Counted from the first letter of the stretch, positions 1 through 8,939 are shown. The stretch: DNA of 10,155 bases from Ramlibacter sp. (GCA_025351615.1 JANXVP010000494.1:1-10155), one strand, 5' to 3'. The notes: a model not told the origin generated them from the letters alone. Numbers and translations: made by a program.

Positions 1-695
1 GTCGGCAGCACATAGGCGAAGAAAGGCTGCCAGCGGGCCCAGCCGGTGTAACGCACTTCGGTGTCGTCGTCGGGAGCCAGTGCGGGACTGATCCGCACCC
101 GCACCACGATCCAGATGACGAAGGCGATGGCCAGGATGACCCCGGGCAGCACACCGCCGACCAGCAGCTTGGAGATGGAAATCCCGGACAGCGAACCAAG
201 CAGCACCGTCAGGGCCGACGGCGGAATCAGCATGTCCACGGCGCCGATGGCCATGATCGGCCCGGTCGCGAGCACGGGGTGGTAGCCGCGGGCGAGCATG
301 ACCGGCAGCATCAGCGACCCGAGCATCGCGGTGGTGGCGATGGTCGAGCCCGAGATCGCGGAAAAGACCGTTCCGGCAACGACGGCGACGACGGCCAGCC
401 GCCCCGGCAGCCGGCGGATCAGCCGCTCGATGCCCTCGATCACCTTGAGCGCCAGCCCGGTGTGGAACAGCACTTCGCCCATCAACACGAACAGGGGAAT
501 CGGCGTCAGCGAAAACGCCGTGACCGAGCTGACGCTGCTGCGCGCGAGCTGCACCAGGCCAGGCTCGCCGCCCATGTAGAGCCACGCTCCGACGATGTTG
601 ATCGTGATGAAGGTGAACGCCACCGGCATGCCGATGAACAGCAGCACGGTGGAGCCACCGAGCATCAGCCATGCGGCGAAACCCCAGTCCGTCAT
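1..695 (-). CDS. dctM: TRAP transporter large permease DctM (3' end cut off by window)
   Basis: Main membrane subunit of the TRAP transporter. Translating the minus strand from the ATG at 695 gives 231 codons with no stop before the left edge; DctM proteins are about 425-435 residues, so nearly half is missing. Visible: the N-terminal membrane segment MLGGSTVLLFIGMPVAF (11-27); TPIPLFVLMGEVLFHTGLA (64-82); GRLAVVAVVAGTVFSAISGS (98-117), containing the conserved FSAISGST; a run ATTAMLGSLMLPVMLARGYH (120-139); and LIPPSALTVLLGSLSGIS (156-173), the DctM P-P-S element. An unusual aspartate is at D154. A weak ribosome site (CGGG about eight bases upstream) precedes the start, 13 bases after the dctQ stop; an ATG at 712 overlapping that stop reads only six codons in another frame. 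Confidence 0.93.
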   Translation of the reverse strand, partial: MTDWGFAAWLMLGGSTVLLFIGMPVAFTFITINIVGAWLYMGGEPGLVQLARSSVSSVTAFSLTPIPLFVLMGEVLFHTGLALKVIEGIERLIRRLPGRLAVVAVVAGTVFSAISGSTIATTAMLGSLMLPVMLARGYHPVLATGPIMAIGAVDMLIPPSALTVLLGSLSGISISKLLVGGVLPGVILAIAFVIWIVVRVRISPALAPDDDTEVRYTGWARWQPFFAYVLP

Positions 696-708
696 GCGGC
701 ACCCGATC

Positions 709-2259
<1,551 letters not shown>

Positions 2260-2290
2260 TCGAGGCAGACGCGATGGCGGCCCGAGGCAA

Positions 2291-3019
2291 TCACAGTCCC
2301 AGGTAGCGCGCCCACAGGCTGCGGTCCGCATCGAGCTGATCCGAGCTCCCGCTCCAGACTGCCCGCCCCTTTTCGATGATGACGTGGCGGTCGGCGACGC
2401 CGATCAGGCGCTGCACGTACTTGTCGATCACCAGCATCGCATGGCCCGCCTGCCGCAAGGTGTTCAGCACGTTCCACACCTCCTCGCGCACCAGCGGGGC
2501 CAGCCCTTCGGTGGCCTCGTCCAGGATCAGCAGCCGGGGGTTGGTCACCAGCGCGCGCGCGATCGCCAGCATCTGCTGCTCGCCGCCAGAGAGCTGGCCC
2601 CCCAGGTGGGTGCGGCGTTCGGCCAGCCGCGGAAACAGCCCGAACAGCCGGTCCGGTGTCCAGGCCTGCGCGCCGCCGATGGCGGGACGGCGGAATGCCG
2701 TCAGGTGTTCCAGCACGCTCAGGTTGCCGAACACCTGCCGGCCCTCGGGCACCAGCGCAATGCCCTGGCGGGCTACCCGATGGGCCGCCATCCCCGTCAT
2801 GGAGAGGCCGCCAAAAACCACTTGCCCCTGGGTCGGCTTGATCAGCCCCATCACCGAGCGCACGAAGGTGGTTTTGCCCATGCCGTTGCGCCCGAGCAGG
2901 CCCACGATCTCGCCTGGCCCGATCTGCAATTCCATGCCGAACAGCACCTGGCTGCGGCCATAGCCAGAGCACAGGCCCTCAACCCGCAGCAACTGGCTGG
3001 CGACGGCGGGCCCGCTCAC
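2291..3019 (-). CDS. livF: LIV-type ABC transporter ATP-binding protein LivF
   Basis: Second cytoplasmic ATPase of the importer. 242 residues, GTG start overlapping the livG stop by four bases (GTGA). Walker A is GRNGMGKTT (43-51), the Q-loop PEGRQVF (91-97), the signature LSGGEQQ (143-149) and Walker B LLILDEA (163-169), followed by TEGLAP. In place of the common LivF switch region VEQN it has VIDKYV (197-202), so a lysine stands where Gln (or His in most ABC ATPases) is found; IDK variants occur in some betaproteobacterial LivF proteins as I recall them. It is the last gene of the ABC operon; 80 bases follow before dctP and no hairpin-plus-T-run terminator was seen there. Confidence 0.94.
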   Translation of the reverse strand: MSGPAVASQLLRVEGLCSGYGRSQVLFGMELQIGPGEIVGLLGRNGMGKTTFVRSVMGLIKPTQGQVVFGGLSMTGMAAHRVARQGIALVPEGRQVFGNLSVLEHLTAFRRPAIGGAQAWTPDRLFGLFPRLAERRTHLGGQLSGGEQQMLAIARALVTNPRLLILDEATEGLAPLVREEVWNVLNTLRQAGHAMLVIDKYVQRLIGVADRHVIIEKGRAVWSGSSDQLDADRSLWARYLGL

Positions 3020-3774
3020 CGCGGCTCCTGGCTGCCAAGGTAGGCGACCGCGACCGCGGGGTCGCGCCGCACCGCATCCGGCTTGCCGCTGGCGATCACA
3101 TGGCCGTTGACCAGCACCGAGACCGTGTCAGCCAGCCGGAACACGGCATCGACGTCATGCTCGATCAGCAGCACGGCAACCTCGCCGCGCAGGCCCGCGA
3201 TCAGGGCGGTCATGGTTTCGGATTCCTGCAGCCCCATCCCCGCCAGCGGCTCGTCCAGCAGCATCAGCTTCGGCCGTCCGGCCAGCGCCATCCCGACCTC
3301 GAGCGCGCGCTGCTCGCCGTGCGACAGCTGCTCGACGCCCCAGGCGTGCTTTTCCGCCAAGCCCAGCCGGGTCAGCAGCAGCTGTCCGCTTTCGACCAGC
3401 GCCCTGTCGGCACGCACCGGCCGCCACGCGGAGAAAGTGCGGCCTTGCGTGGCCTGCAGCGCCAGCTCCAGGTGCTCCAGAACCGACATGCTCTTGAACA
3501 GCCGGGTGACCTGGAACGAGCGGACCAGCCCCCGCCGCGCGCGCCGGTGCGTGACCATGTGCGTGACGTCGGTTCCCCCGAAGTGGACCGTTCCGCTGTC
3601 GCTGGCGAGCTGGCCAGCGATCTGCGCCACCAGAGTGGTCTTGCCTGCGCCGTTGGGGCCGATCAGCGCATGGATCTCACCAGGGGAGACCTGCAGGTCC
3701 ACCCGGTCGCTCGCCAAAACGCCGCCGAAGCGCTTGTTCAGTCCTGCGACCTGGAGCAGGGGTGGCAGCGTCAT
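3016..3774 (-). CDS. livG: LIV-type ABC transporter ATP-binding protein LivG
   Basis: One of two cytoplasmic ATPases powering the importer. 252 residues. Walker A is GPNGAGKTT (39-47), the Q-loop is Q88 in RSFQVTRLF, the signature is LSHGEQR (150-156, a common LivG variant of LSGGQ), Walker B is LMLLDEP (170-176) and the switch histidine is H206 in IEHDVDAVF. The LivG-type ending SGKPDAVRRDPAVAVAYLG (229-247) is present. The start overlaps the livM stop (ATGA) and the stop overlaps the livF start (GTGA), so translation is coupled through the whole transporter. All catalytic residues are intact. Confidence 0.95.
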   Translation of the reverse strand: MTLPPLLQVAGLNKRFGGVLASDRVDLQVSPGEIHALIGPNGAGKTTLVAQIAGQLASDSGTVHFGGTDVTHMVTHRRARRGLVRSFQVTRLFKSMSVLEHLELALQATQGRTFSAWRPVRADRALVESGQLLLTRLGLAEKHAWGVEQLSHGEQRALEVGMALAGRPKLMLLDEPLAGMGLQESETMTALIAGLRGEVAVLLIEHDVDAVFRLADTVSVLVNGHVIASGKPDAVRRDPAVAVAYLGSQEPR

Positions 3775-4718
3775 CGGCCCATGCTCCGGCGGAACACGGC
3801 GAGCAGCGCTCCGGCCATGCCCCGGCGTGCGAACAGGACCACCGCGAGCAGCGCCCAGCCGATCCAGAATTCAAAGTACTCGGTGCGTGCCGACAGCAAC
3901 TCCTGCATCAGCAGCAGCGCCGCAGCCCCGAGAACACCGCCCCACAGCGTGCCCACCCCTCCCAGGATCACCATCACCAGCAGCGTTCCGGACTGGGTCC
4001 AGTGCAGCAGGTTCGGGCTGACATAACCTTGCAGGTTGGTGCTCAGGCCCCCCGCCACGCCGCACAGAATGCCGGCAACCACGAACACCACCAGCTTGCA
4101 CGCAAACACCGGCAAGCCGATGGCTTCGGCCCGCACCTCGTCGTCGCGCAACGCCTGCACCGCACGCCCGAAGCGCGAGTGCGCGAAGCGGTGCAGCAAC
4201 AGCAGTTCCAGTGCCAGCACCGCGAGCGCGCTGTAGTAGAGGGTGCCGGGGTGGTGCAGGTCCAGGCCGCCGGGCAACAGGGCGCGCGTGCGTACGGTCA
4301 GCCCTTCGTCGCCGCCATAGCCCTTCATCGAATTGGCCAGGTAGAACAGCATCTGCGCGAACGCCAGCGTGATCATGATGAAGTACACGCCGCGCGTTCG
4401 CAGCGAGATGGCGCCGATGACCAGCGCCGCGACTCCCGCGCTCAGCGCGATGACCAGCAGCTGGATCAGCCCGGAGTTCACCCCTTCCGCCAGCAGGATC
4501 GCGCTGGCATAGGCGCCCAGCCCAAAGAAGGCCGCATGGCCGAGCGAAATCATCCCGCCGTATCCGAGCAACAGGTTCAGGCTGGTGGCCGCGACTGCGT
4601 AAATGACGATGCGACTGGCCACACCCAGGTAGAAGTCGGCTCCAGCGGCCTCCAGCAGCCAGGGCAGCGCCATGGCAAGCAGCAGCGTCCCGATCGCGAT
4701 GACCCGTTCAGAGCGCAT
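3771..4718 (-). CDS. livM: LIV-type ABC transporter permease LivM
   Basis: Second inner-membrane permease, forming the channel with LivH. 315 residues. Landmarks: IYAVAATSLNLLLGYGGMIS (39-58), continuing SLGHAAFFGLGAYA (58-71); RTRGVYFIMITLAFAQM (107-123); the GLTVR motif (139-143); a cytoplasmic coupling loop ALRDDEVRAEAIGLPVFACK (189-208); and LVMVILGGVGTLWGGVLGA (247-265). The start is the ATG at 4718, sharing one base with the livH stop. The same frame stays open much further upstream (to 5477), but that is inside livH and has the Arg/Ala/Pro-rich look of an out-of-frame shadow. Its stop overlaps the livG start as ATGA. Confidence 0.94.
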   Translation of the reverse strand: MRSERVIAIGTLLLAMALPWLLEAAGADFYLGVASRIVIYAVAATSLNLLLGYGGMISLGHAAFFGLGAYASAILLAEGVNSGLIQLLVIALSAGVAALVIGAISLRTRGVYFIMITLAFAQMLFYLANSMKGYGGDEGLTVRTRALLPGGLDLHHPGTLYYSALAVLALELLLLHRFAHSRFGRAVQALRDDEVRAEAIGLPVFACKLVVFVVAGILCGVAGGLSTNLQGYVSPNLLHWTQSGTLLVMVILGGVGTLWGGVLGAAALLLMQELLSARTEYFEFWIGWALLAVVLFARRGMAGALLAVFRRSMGR

Positions 4719-5635
4719 CAACTGCGCACCGGGAACAGCCCCTGCGGACGAAACACCAGCATCGCGACCATCAGGATGTACACCGAGATCGAAGCCAGCG
4801 CCGGCCCGGCCGCACTGGCCCATTGCGGCGGCAGTGCGTCTCGCAGCAGTTGCTGCAGCAGCGTGCGGCCGAGGGTGTCGACGGTGCCGACCAGCAAAGC
4901 ACCGATGAGCGCTCCCCGGATCGAGCCGATGCCGCCGATCACCACCACCACGAAAGCCAGGATCAGGATGTTCTCCCCCATTCCCACCTGCACCGCGAGC
5001 AGCGGCGCGAGCAGGCTGCCCGCCACCGCGCACAAGCCGGCGCCGAGGCCGAACACCAGCGTGAACAGCCGGCCGACGTTCACGCCCATGGCTTCGCTCA
5101 TTTCCCGGTTGGCGGCGCCGGCGCGCACCAGCGCGCCGATCCGCGTCTTCTGCACCAGCAGGTACAGCAGCAGCGCGGTGGCCAGACCGACCCCGATGAT
5201 CAACAGCCGCCAGGACGAATACACCAGTCCCGGCAGGATCTGGACCGGACCCTCCAGCGCTTGCGGGATCGACAGGGGCAGGTCGTTGCCGAAGAGCATC
5301 TTGACCCCGTCGTTGAGGATCAGGATCAGCGCGAACGTGGCGAGCACCTGCGACAGGTGGTCGCGCGCATACAGGGTGCGCAGGATCGACGCCTCGAGCA
5401 GCATGCCGAACAGGGCGGTGAGCAGCACGGCGCCCAGCGCGCCGAGCAGGAAGGAGCCGCTCAGGCGCGTCAGCCACGCGGCGAGGAAAGCGCCGACCAT
5501 GTACAGCGATCCATGTGCGAGATTGATCATGTCCATGACGCCGAAGACCAGCGTCAGTCCCGCGGCCAGCAGGAACAGCATGAAGCCGAGTTGAAGGCCG
5601 TTGAGCGTCTGCTCGACAATCAGAAGACCGCTCAT
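4718..5635 (-). CDS. livH: LIV-type ABC transporter permease LivH
   Basis: First inner-membrane permease of the importer. 305 residues, usual for LivH, almost wholly hydrophobic with several predicted membrane segments. Family landmarks: LNGLQLGFMLFLLAAGLTLV (11-30), MINLAHGSLYMVGAF (36-50) and a cytoplasmic ATPase-contact loop RAGAANREMSEAMGVNV (171-187). VVVIGGIGSIRGALIGALLV (230-249) and a C-terminal FRPQGLF (295-301) complete the pattern. I place the start at the ATG at 5635, which gives the standard N-terminus, although its ribosome site is weak. An in-frame GTG at 5674 would add 13 residues and overlap the binding-protein gene. It is 20 bases after that gene and its stop overlaps the livM start as TGATG, so it depends on the same transcript. 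Confidence 0.94.
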   Translation of the reverse strand: MSGLLIVEQTLNGLQLGFMLFLLAAGLTLVFGVMDMINLAHGSLYMVGAFLAAWLTRLSGSFLLGALGAVLLTALFGMLLEASILRTLYARDHLSQVLATFALILILNDGVKMLFGNDLPLSIPQALEGPVQILPGLVYSSWRLLIIGVGLATALLLYLLVQKTRIGALVRAGAANREMSEAMGVNVGRLFTLVFGLGAGLCAVAGSLLAPLLAVQVGMGENILILAFVVVVIGGIGSIRGALIGALLVGTVDTLGRTLLQQLLRDALPPQWASAAGPALASISVYILMVAMLVFRPQGLFPVRS

Positions 5636-5655
5636 CGGGCTGCGACGCGCCCCGA

Positions 5656-6858
5656 TTACTTGCGCATCACGCACTGCTGCACGTAGGCGTCGCCGTGGTC
5701 GCGCAGGATCGGCTCGTTGAACGACTTGTTGATCAGGCCACCCTTGCCGTCACTGCCCACCGTCCGGACGTAGTAGTTCTGGATCGGGTATTGGTTGCTG
5801 TTGAACTTGAAGGGGCCGCGCACGGAATCGAACCGGGCGCTGCGAAGCGCGCGGCGCAAGGCATCCTTGTCGTCGAGATTGCCCTTGGTGTCGCGCACCG
5901 CCGCGTTGATCAATTCTCCGGCGTCATAGCCTTGCGACGCATACAGCGTCGGGACCCGTTTGTATTCCTTTTGAAATTCAGCCATGAAGCGCTGGTTGGC
6001 CGGGTTGTTGAAATCGGGTGACCAATGCGCGGTGTTGAACAGGCCGGCCATCGACGGACCGACCGGGCCGATCACGTCCTGGTCGGCGCTGAAGCCCGGC
6101 AGCAGCAGCATGGTTTCCTTGCCGAGGCCGGCGCCGACGAACTGCTTGATGAAGTTGATGCCCATTCCGCCGGGCAGGAAGATGTAGAGCACTTGCGGCT
6201 TGGCGGCGCGAATCTCGGCCAGTTCCGCCGCGTAATCGAGCTGTCCCAGCTTGGTGTAGTTTTCGCCCAGCACCTGGCCCTTGAAGACACGCTTGAACCC
6301 TGCCAGCGAATCCTTGCCGGCCTGGTAGTTGGGCGCCACCAGATACACGCTCTTGAGCCCGCGCTGGTTGGCGAAAGCGCCGGCAGCCTCGTGGTACGCG
6401 TCGTTGGGCCAGGACACGGCGAAAAACAGCGGGTTGCATTCCTTGCCGGCCATCGACGACGGTGCGGCATTCGGGCTGATGTAGATCGTGTTGTTGTCCA
6501 AGGCCTCGGGCAGCGCCGCCAGCATGATGTTGGAGAACACCACCCCGGTCATGAAATCGACATGGTCGCGTTTGACATTGCGCTCGAACAGCTGGCGCGC
6601 CACTTCGGGCTTGAACTGGTCGTCGCTGACAAGCACCTCCGCCGGCAGGCCGCCGAGCTTGCCTCCATGCAGCTTGATCGACAGCAGGAAACCGTCCCGG
6701 ATGTCCACTCCCAGCGCCGATGACGGTCCCGACAAGGTGCTGACGAAGCCGACCCGCACCTTGTCTGCGGCAAAAGACCCGGCGCTGGCGGCGAGCAGCG
6801 CCATCCCGAGCAAGGCATTCCTGAGCGCCGCATGACGGCCTGGGAGAGGTGCATTCAT
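5656..6858 (-). CDS. LIV/HAAT-type ABC transporter solute-binding protein, probably for an aromatic acid
   Basis: Periplasmic binding protein (Peripla_BP_6 / LivJ-LivK fold) delivering ligand to the LivHMGF complex encoded just downstream. 400 residues. The signal peptide has R8/R13, a hydrophobic core at 15-26 and probable cleavage after SFA at residue 30. The mature N-terminus VRVGFVSTLSGPSSALG (35-50) is the typical first strand and ligand loop; other landmarks are SDDQFKP (78-84), FFAVSWPND (145-153) and YASQGYDAG (306-314). C141 and C396 probably pair, as in aromatic-binding relatives. The start is the ATG at 6858 with AAGGA six bases upstream; an in-frame TTG at 6918 would run into the beta gene and spoil the signal peptide. 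The location 31 bases after the oxygenase suggests it binds that enzyme's substrate; IadK2, an auxin-specific binding protein, is one comparison. The ligand is unproven. Confidence 0.93.
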   Translation of the reverse strand: MNAPLPGRHAALRNALLGMALLAASAGSFAADKVRVGFVSTLSGPSSALGVDIRDGFLLSIKLHGGKLGGLPAEVLVSDDQFKPEVARQLFERNVKRDHVDFMTGVVFSNIMLAALPEALDNNTIYISPNAAPSSMAGKECNPLFFAVSWPNDAYHEAAGAFANQRGLKSVYLVAPNYQAGKDSLAGFKRVFKGQVLGENYTKLGQLDYAAELAEIRAAKPQVLYIFLPGGMGINFIKQFVGAGLGKETMLLLPGFSADQDVIGPVGPSMAGLFNTAHWSPDFNNPANQRFMAEFQKEYKRVPTLYASQGYDAGELINAAVRDTKGNLDDKDALRRALRSARFDSVRGPFKFNSNQYPIQNYYVRTVGSDGKGGLINKSFNEPILRDHGDAYVQQCVMRK

Positions 6859-6864
6859 GGTGGA

Positions 6865-6869
6865 TCCTT
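6865..6869 (-). promoter_or_regulatory. Ribosome binding site of the binding-protein gene
   Basis: AAGGA on the minus strand, six bases before the ATG at 6858. It decides between that ATG and the longer in-frame TTG start at 6918. The 31-base gap (6859-6889) contains nothing else recognisable. Confidence 0.7.
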
Positions 6870-6889
6870 GTTGATCAGGTGACGGCGGA

Positions 6890-7591
6890 TTAGACCCAGA
6901 CTTGCAGGACGTAGTCAAACGGTGCCTGGCCGTTGAACAGGTCGACCCGTTGCAGCCGGATCCGCAGCATGCCGTCCGCGCCCCGCACGAACGTGTGGTG
7001 GTAGCGGCCGCCGAAATGTCGCACCGTGTCCCGGCGCAGCTCCATCATGTGGAAGCGCGATCGCGCCTGGATTTCATTGCCGGTGACCGACTCCACGACC
7101 ACCTGGCTCACCACGTGGTTGGTCTCCCACATCGGCGCCTGCGACCAGGCGTTCGGGTGGGAAACGCGGCCCATGCGGATCTCCATCAGCAACTTGTCCT
7201 CGGCGAAGATCGACGGCGATCCTTCCCATTCCACCTGCTCGGGCGTCGCCGGCATCCAGTAGACGCCCTGCTCGTCGAACAGGTCGATCCAGGCTTGCCA
7301 GTGCTTGCCATCGAGCAGTTCCGCCTGCCGGTACAGGAGTTGCTCCACCTCGCGTTGGAGTTGGCCCTCGGCTACGGTACGGGCAAGGATTCCAGGCACG
7401 GGCAGCCGGTGCGCGGCGGCGGCACTGCCCGCCTGTGCCGCGCGCGGCGAGTGGTCCGGCTCGACTGCTTGAGCCCCGGTGCGGACAGGGCCGTCTTTCG
7501 CCTCGATCACCACCTCCTGCCCGAGCAGGTGCTCGAAGTCCGGCCCCGCGCTTGGGATCGCCCCGCCGGGGCTGGTCGCTTTCGTGCTCAT
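6890..7591 (-). CDS. Aromatic-ring-hydroxylating oxygenase, small (beta) subunit with long N-terminal extension
   Basis: Structural partner of the alpha subunit; Rieske oxygenases of this class usually form alpha3-beta3 hexamers in the cytoplasm. The core, about residues 78-233, has the SnoaL/NTF2-like beta-subunit pattern: LLYRQAELLDGKHWQAWIDL (86-105), then WMPAT (112-116), RSRFHMMELRRD (177-188) and a C-terminal strand region around FDYVLQVWV. I chose the ATG at 7591 (233 residues) because AAGGAG lies six bases upstream. The ATG at 7606, five codons earlier, would overlap the alpha stop as ATGA but has no ribosome site. Residues 1-75 are an Ala/Pro/Gly-rich extension not normal for beta subunits, which are typically 160-190 residues. 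The stop (TAA) is 31 bases before the binding-protein gene. A possible IadE counterpart (inference). Confidence 0.9.
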   Translation of the reverse strand: MSTKATSPGGAIPSAGPDFEHLLGQEVVIEAKDGPVRTGAQAVEPDHSPRAAQAGSAAAAHRLPVPGILARTVAEGQLQREVEQLLYRQAELLDGKHWQAWIDLFDEQGVYWMPATPEQVEWEGSPSIFAEDKLLMEIRMGRVSHPNAWSQAPMWETNHVVSQVVVESVTGNEIQARSRFHMMELRRDTVRHFGGRYHHTFVRGADGMLRIRLQRVDLFNGQAPFDYVLQVWV

Positions 7592-7597
7592 GTCTTG

Positions 7598-7603
7598 CTC
7601 CTT
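7598..7603 (-). promoter_or_regulatory. Ribosome binding site that sets the beta-subunit start
   Basis: AAGGAG, whose first base is the last base of the alpha TGA stop, sits six bases before the ATG at 7591. Terminating ribosomes would land directly on it, so alpha and beta translation are probably coupled, which fits equal subunit stoichiometry. It favours the ATG at 7591 over the ATG at 7606. Confidence 0.75.
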
Positions 7604-8892
7604 CATGCGCTGAGGTACTGGGTCCAGGCGCGGAACTGGTTTCGCATCACCGCTTCGGATGTGCCGTGGCTGGAATAGGTGACGCCTTTGTCTTCACGGT
7701 CGTCGCCGTACCAGCGGTGAAAGCTGACCCAGTCGCCGCCGTTGGACTGCAGGCCCCACTGGCCCTTGGTCCAGTTCTCCAGGTCGTCCGCGTTGATCAT
7801 CGTGGCCGGCGAATTGACCAGGTTGTAGTACCACAGGCTGCGCCGGTAGATCGCCTCGGGCGCGCCCTTCAGGCGGAAGTGCCAGATCTCGGACAAGGTC
7901 TTGTCCGGCGCGATCGGCCGCAGGCAGCGCAGTTGCTGCAGCGGCGACTGCACCGACAGGTAGGGATAGACCAGCACGTGGTGGATGCTGCGCGACAGGT
8001 ATTCCTCGGCCCGCTCGGCGCCGTAGGCCTTCACCAGCTGGGCCTCGTGTTCCAGCGTGTCGGGGTCCTGCGGTCGCAGCCCCATATAGGCCTTCAGGAT
8101 GCCGTGGCCGCGCGGGAAGTTGATGGTCTGCACCGCGTCCCACTGCTCGAAGCTGGAAGCGAAAGTCGACAGGTAGTGGTAGTACAGCGGCGCCGCACCG
8201 CGCTCGGCCTTCAGCCGCCGCTCGACCCTGCCGGCGGAGATCCCGGTGGACTGGTGCGTGACCGAAGGATGGAGCGAATCGAGCTGGTTCTCCATGAAGA
8301 ACTTCCAGTTTGAGTGCTGCACGACGCGGTGGCAGATCGGCACCACCTCGACTTCGCCGACGGGCGAGCGGTCGCACATGTCATCGAAGGCAATGCGGGC
8401 CTCGCCCAGAAACTCCGCGAGCGGCGGGCCTTCGCTGGCCAGACTGGCGAAGACGAAGCCGCGGTAACTGTCCACCCGCGCCGCCTGCTTGACGCTGCAG
8501 TCCGGGTTGTCGCGGGTCATCCGGGTTCCCTCATACCCCTTGGCCAGCGGAATGGCGCGCACCTTGCCATCGAGGTGGAAACTCCATGCGTGGTAGGAAC
8601 AGACGAAAGCGGCGCCAGTGTTGCCGCGCAGGTTGCCCACCAGCTGGACGCCGCGGTGCGGGCAGCGGTTGTACAAGACCTGGATGCTGCCGTCGCCCTG
8701 GCGCACCATGATCATCGGCTGGCGCCCGATGGTCACCGCGTGGTAGTCACCCGGCGCCGGCACCTGCGATTCGTGGCCGCAATAAACCCAGGTGCGCTCC
8801 CAGATTTTTTCCATTTCAGCGTCGAAAATCGCCTGGTCCGTGTACACGCTCTTGTGCACGCGATCGGGGTCGACGAGTTGCTGGACGTTCAT
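7603..8892 (-). CDS. Aromatic-ring-hydroxylating oxygenase, large (alpha) Rieske subunit
   Basis: Catalytic subunit of a cytoplasmic Rieske non-heme iron oxygenase that activates O2 to hydroxylate an aromatic ring, with electrons from a separate reductase or ferredoxin. 429 residues, normal for the family. The N-terminal Rieske domain binds [2Fe-2S] through C77, H79, C98 and H101 (C-x-H-x18-C-x2-H). The C-terminal catalytic domain has NWK at 195-197, EN at 201-202, and D205, H208 and H213 (bridging Asp and two iron His). The third iron ligand is probably D369 or D370 in NADDLENW. The start is the ATG at 8890-8892, preceded by GGAG seven bases upstream and giving the usual N-terminus; the same frame stays open upstream to 9366, but that part overlaps the preceding gene and looks non-coding. 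The small-subunit gene follows at once. It resembles the alpha subunits of auxin- or benzoate-type oxygenases; the exact substrate is not readable. A possible IadD counterpart (inference). Confidence 0.93.
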   Translation of the reverse strand: MNVQQLVDPDRVHKSVYTDQAIFDAEMEKIWERTWVYCGHESQVPAPGDYHAVTIGRQPMIMVRQGDGSIQVLYNRCPHRGVQLVGNLRGNTGAAFVCSYHAWSFHLDGKVRAIPLAKGYEGTRMTRDNPDCSVKQAARVDSYRGFVFASLASEGPPLAEFLGEARIAFDDMCDRSPVGEVEVVPICHRVVQHSNWKFFMENQLDSLHPSVTHQSTGISAGRVERRLKAERGAAPLYYHYLSTFASSFEQWDAVQTINFPRGHGILKAYMGLRPQDPDTLEHEAQLVKAYGAERAEEYLSRSIHHVLVYPYLSVQSPLQQLRCLRPIAPDKTLSEIWHFRLKGAPEAIYRRSLWYYNLVNSPATMINADDLENWTKGQWGLQSNGGDWVSFHRWYGDDREDKGVTYSSHGTSEAVMRNQFRAWTQYLSA

Positions 8893-8899
8893 CTTTGTT

Positions 8900-8903
8900 C
8901 TCC
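8900..8903 (-). promoter_or_regulatory. Ribosome binding site of the oxygenase alpha gene
   Basis: GGAG on the minus strand, seven bases before the ATG at 8892. It fixes the start of the alpha subunit well downstream of the first possible start in this frame (9366). No promoter-like pair was seen in the 47-base gap (8893-8939), so the gene is probably read through from the upstream iorB-like gene. Confidence 0.7.
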
Positions 8904-8939
8904 GGTGATTCTTGCGCTTGCGCTGATCCTGCGCTGGTG

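Noticed and set aside
4719..5477. Long upstream extension of the livM frame
   Set aside because: It lies inside livH in another frame, with low-complexity Arg/Ala/Gly composition; livM is fixed by the TGATG junction at 4718.
3762..5594. 610-codon open frame on the plus strand across livG, livM and livH
   Set aside because: It is rich in Gln, His, Arg and Ala with no domain or membrane pattern, and lies antisense to clearly recognisable permease genes. This is a normal shadow in GC-rich DNA.
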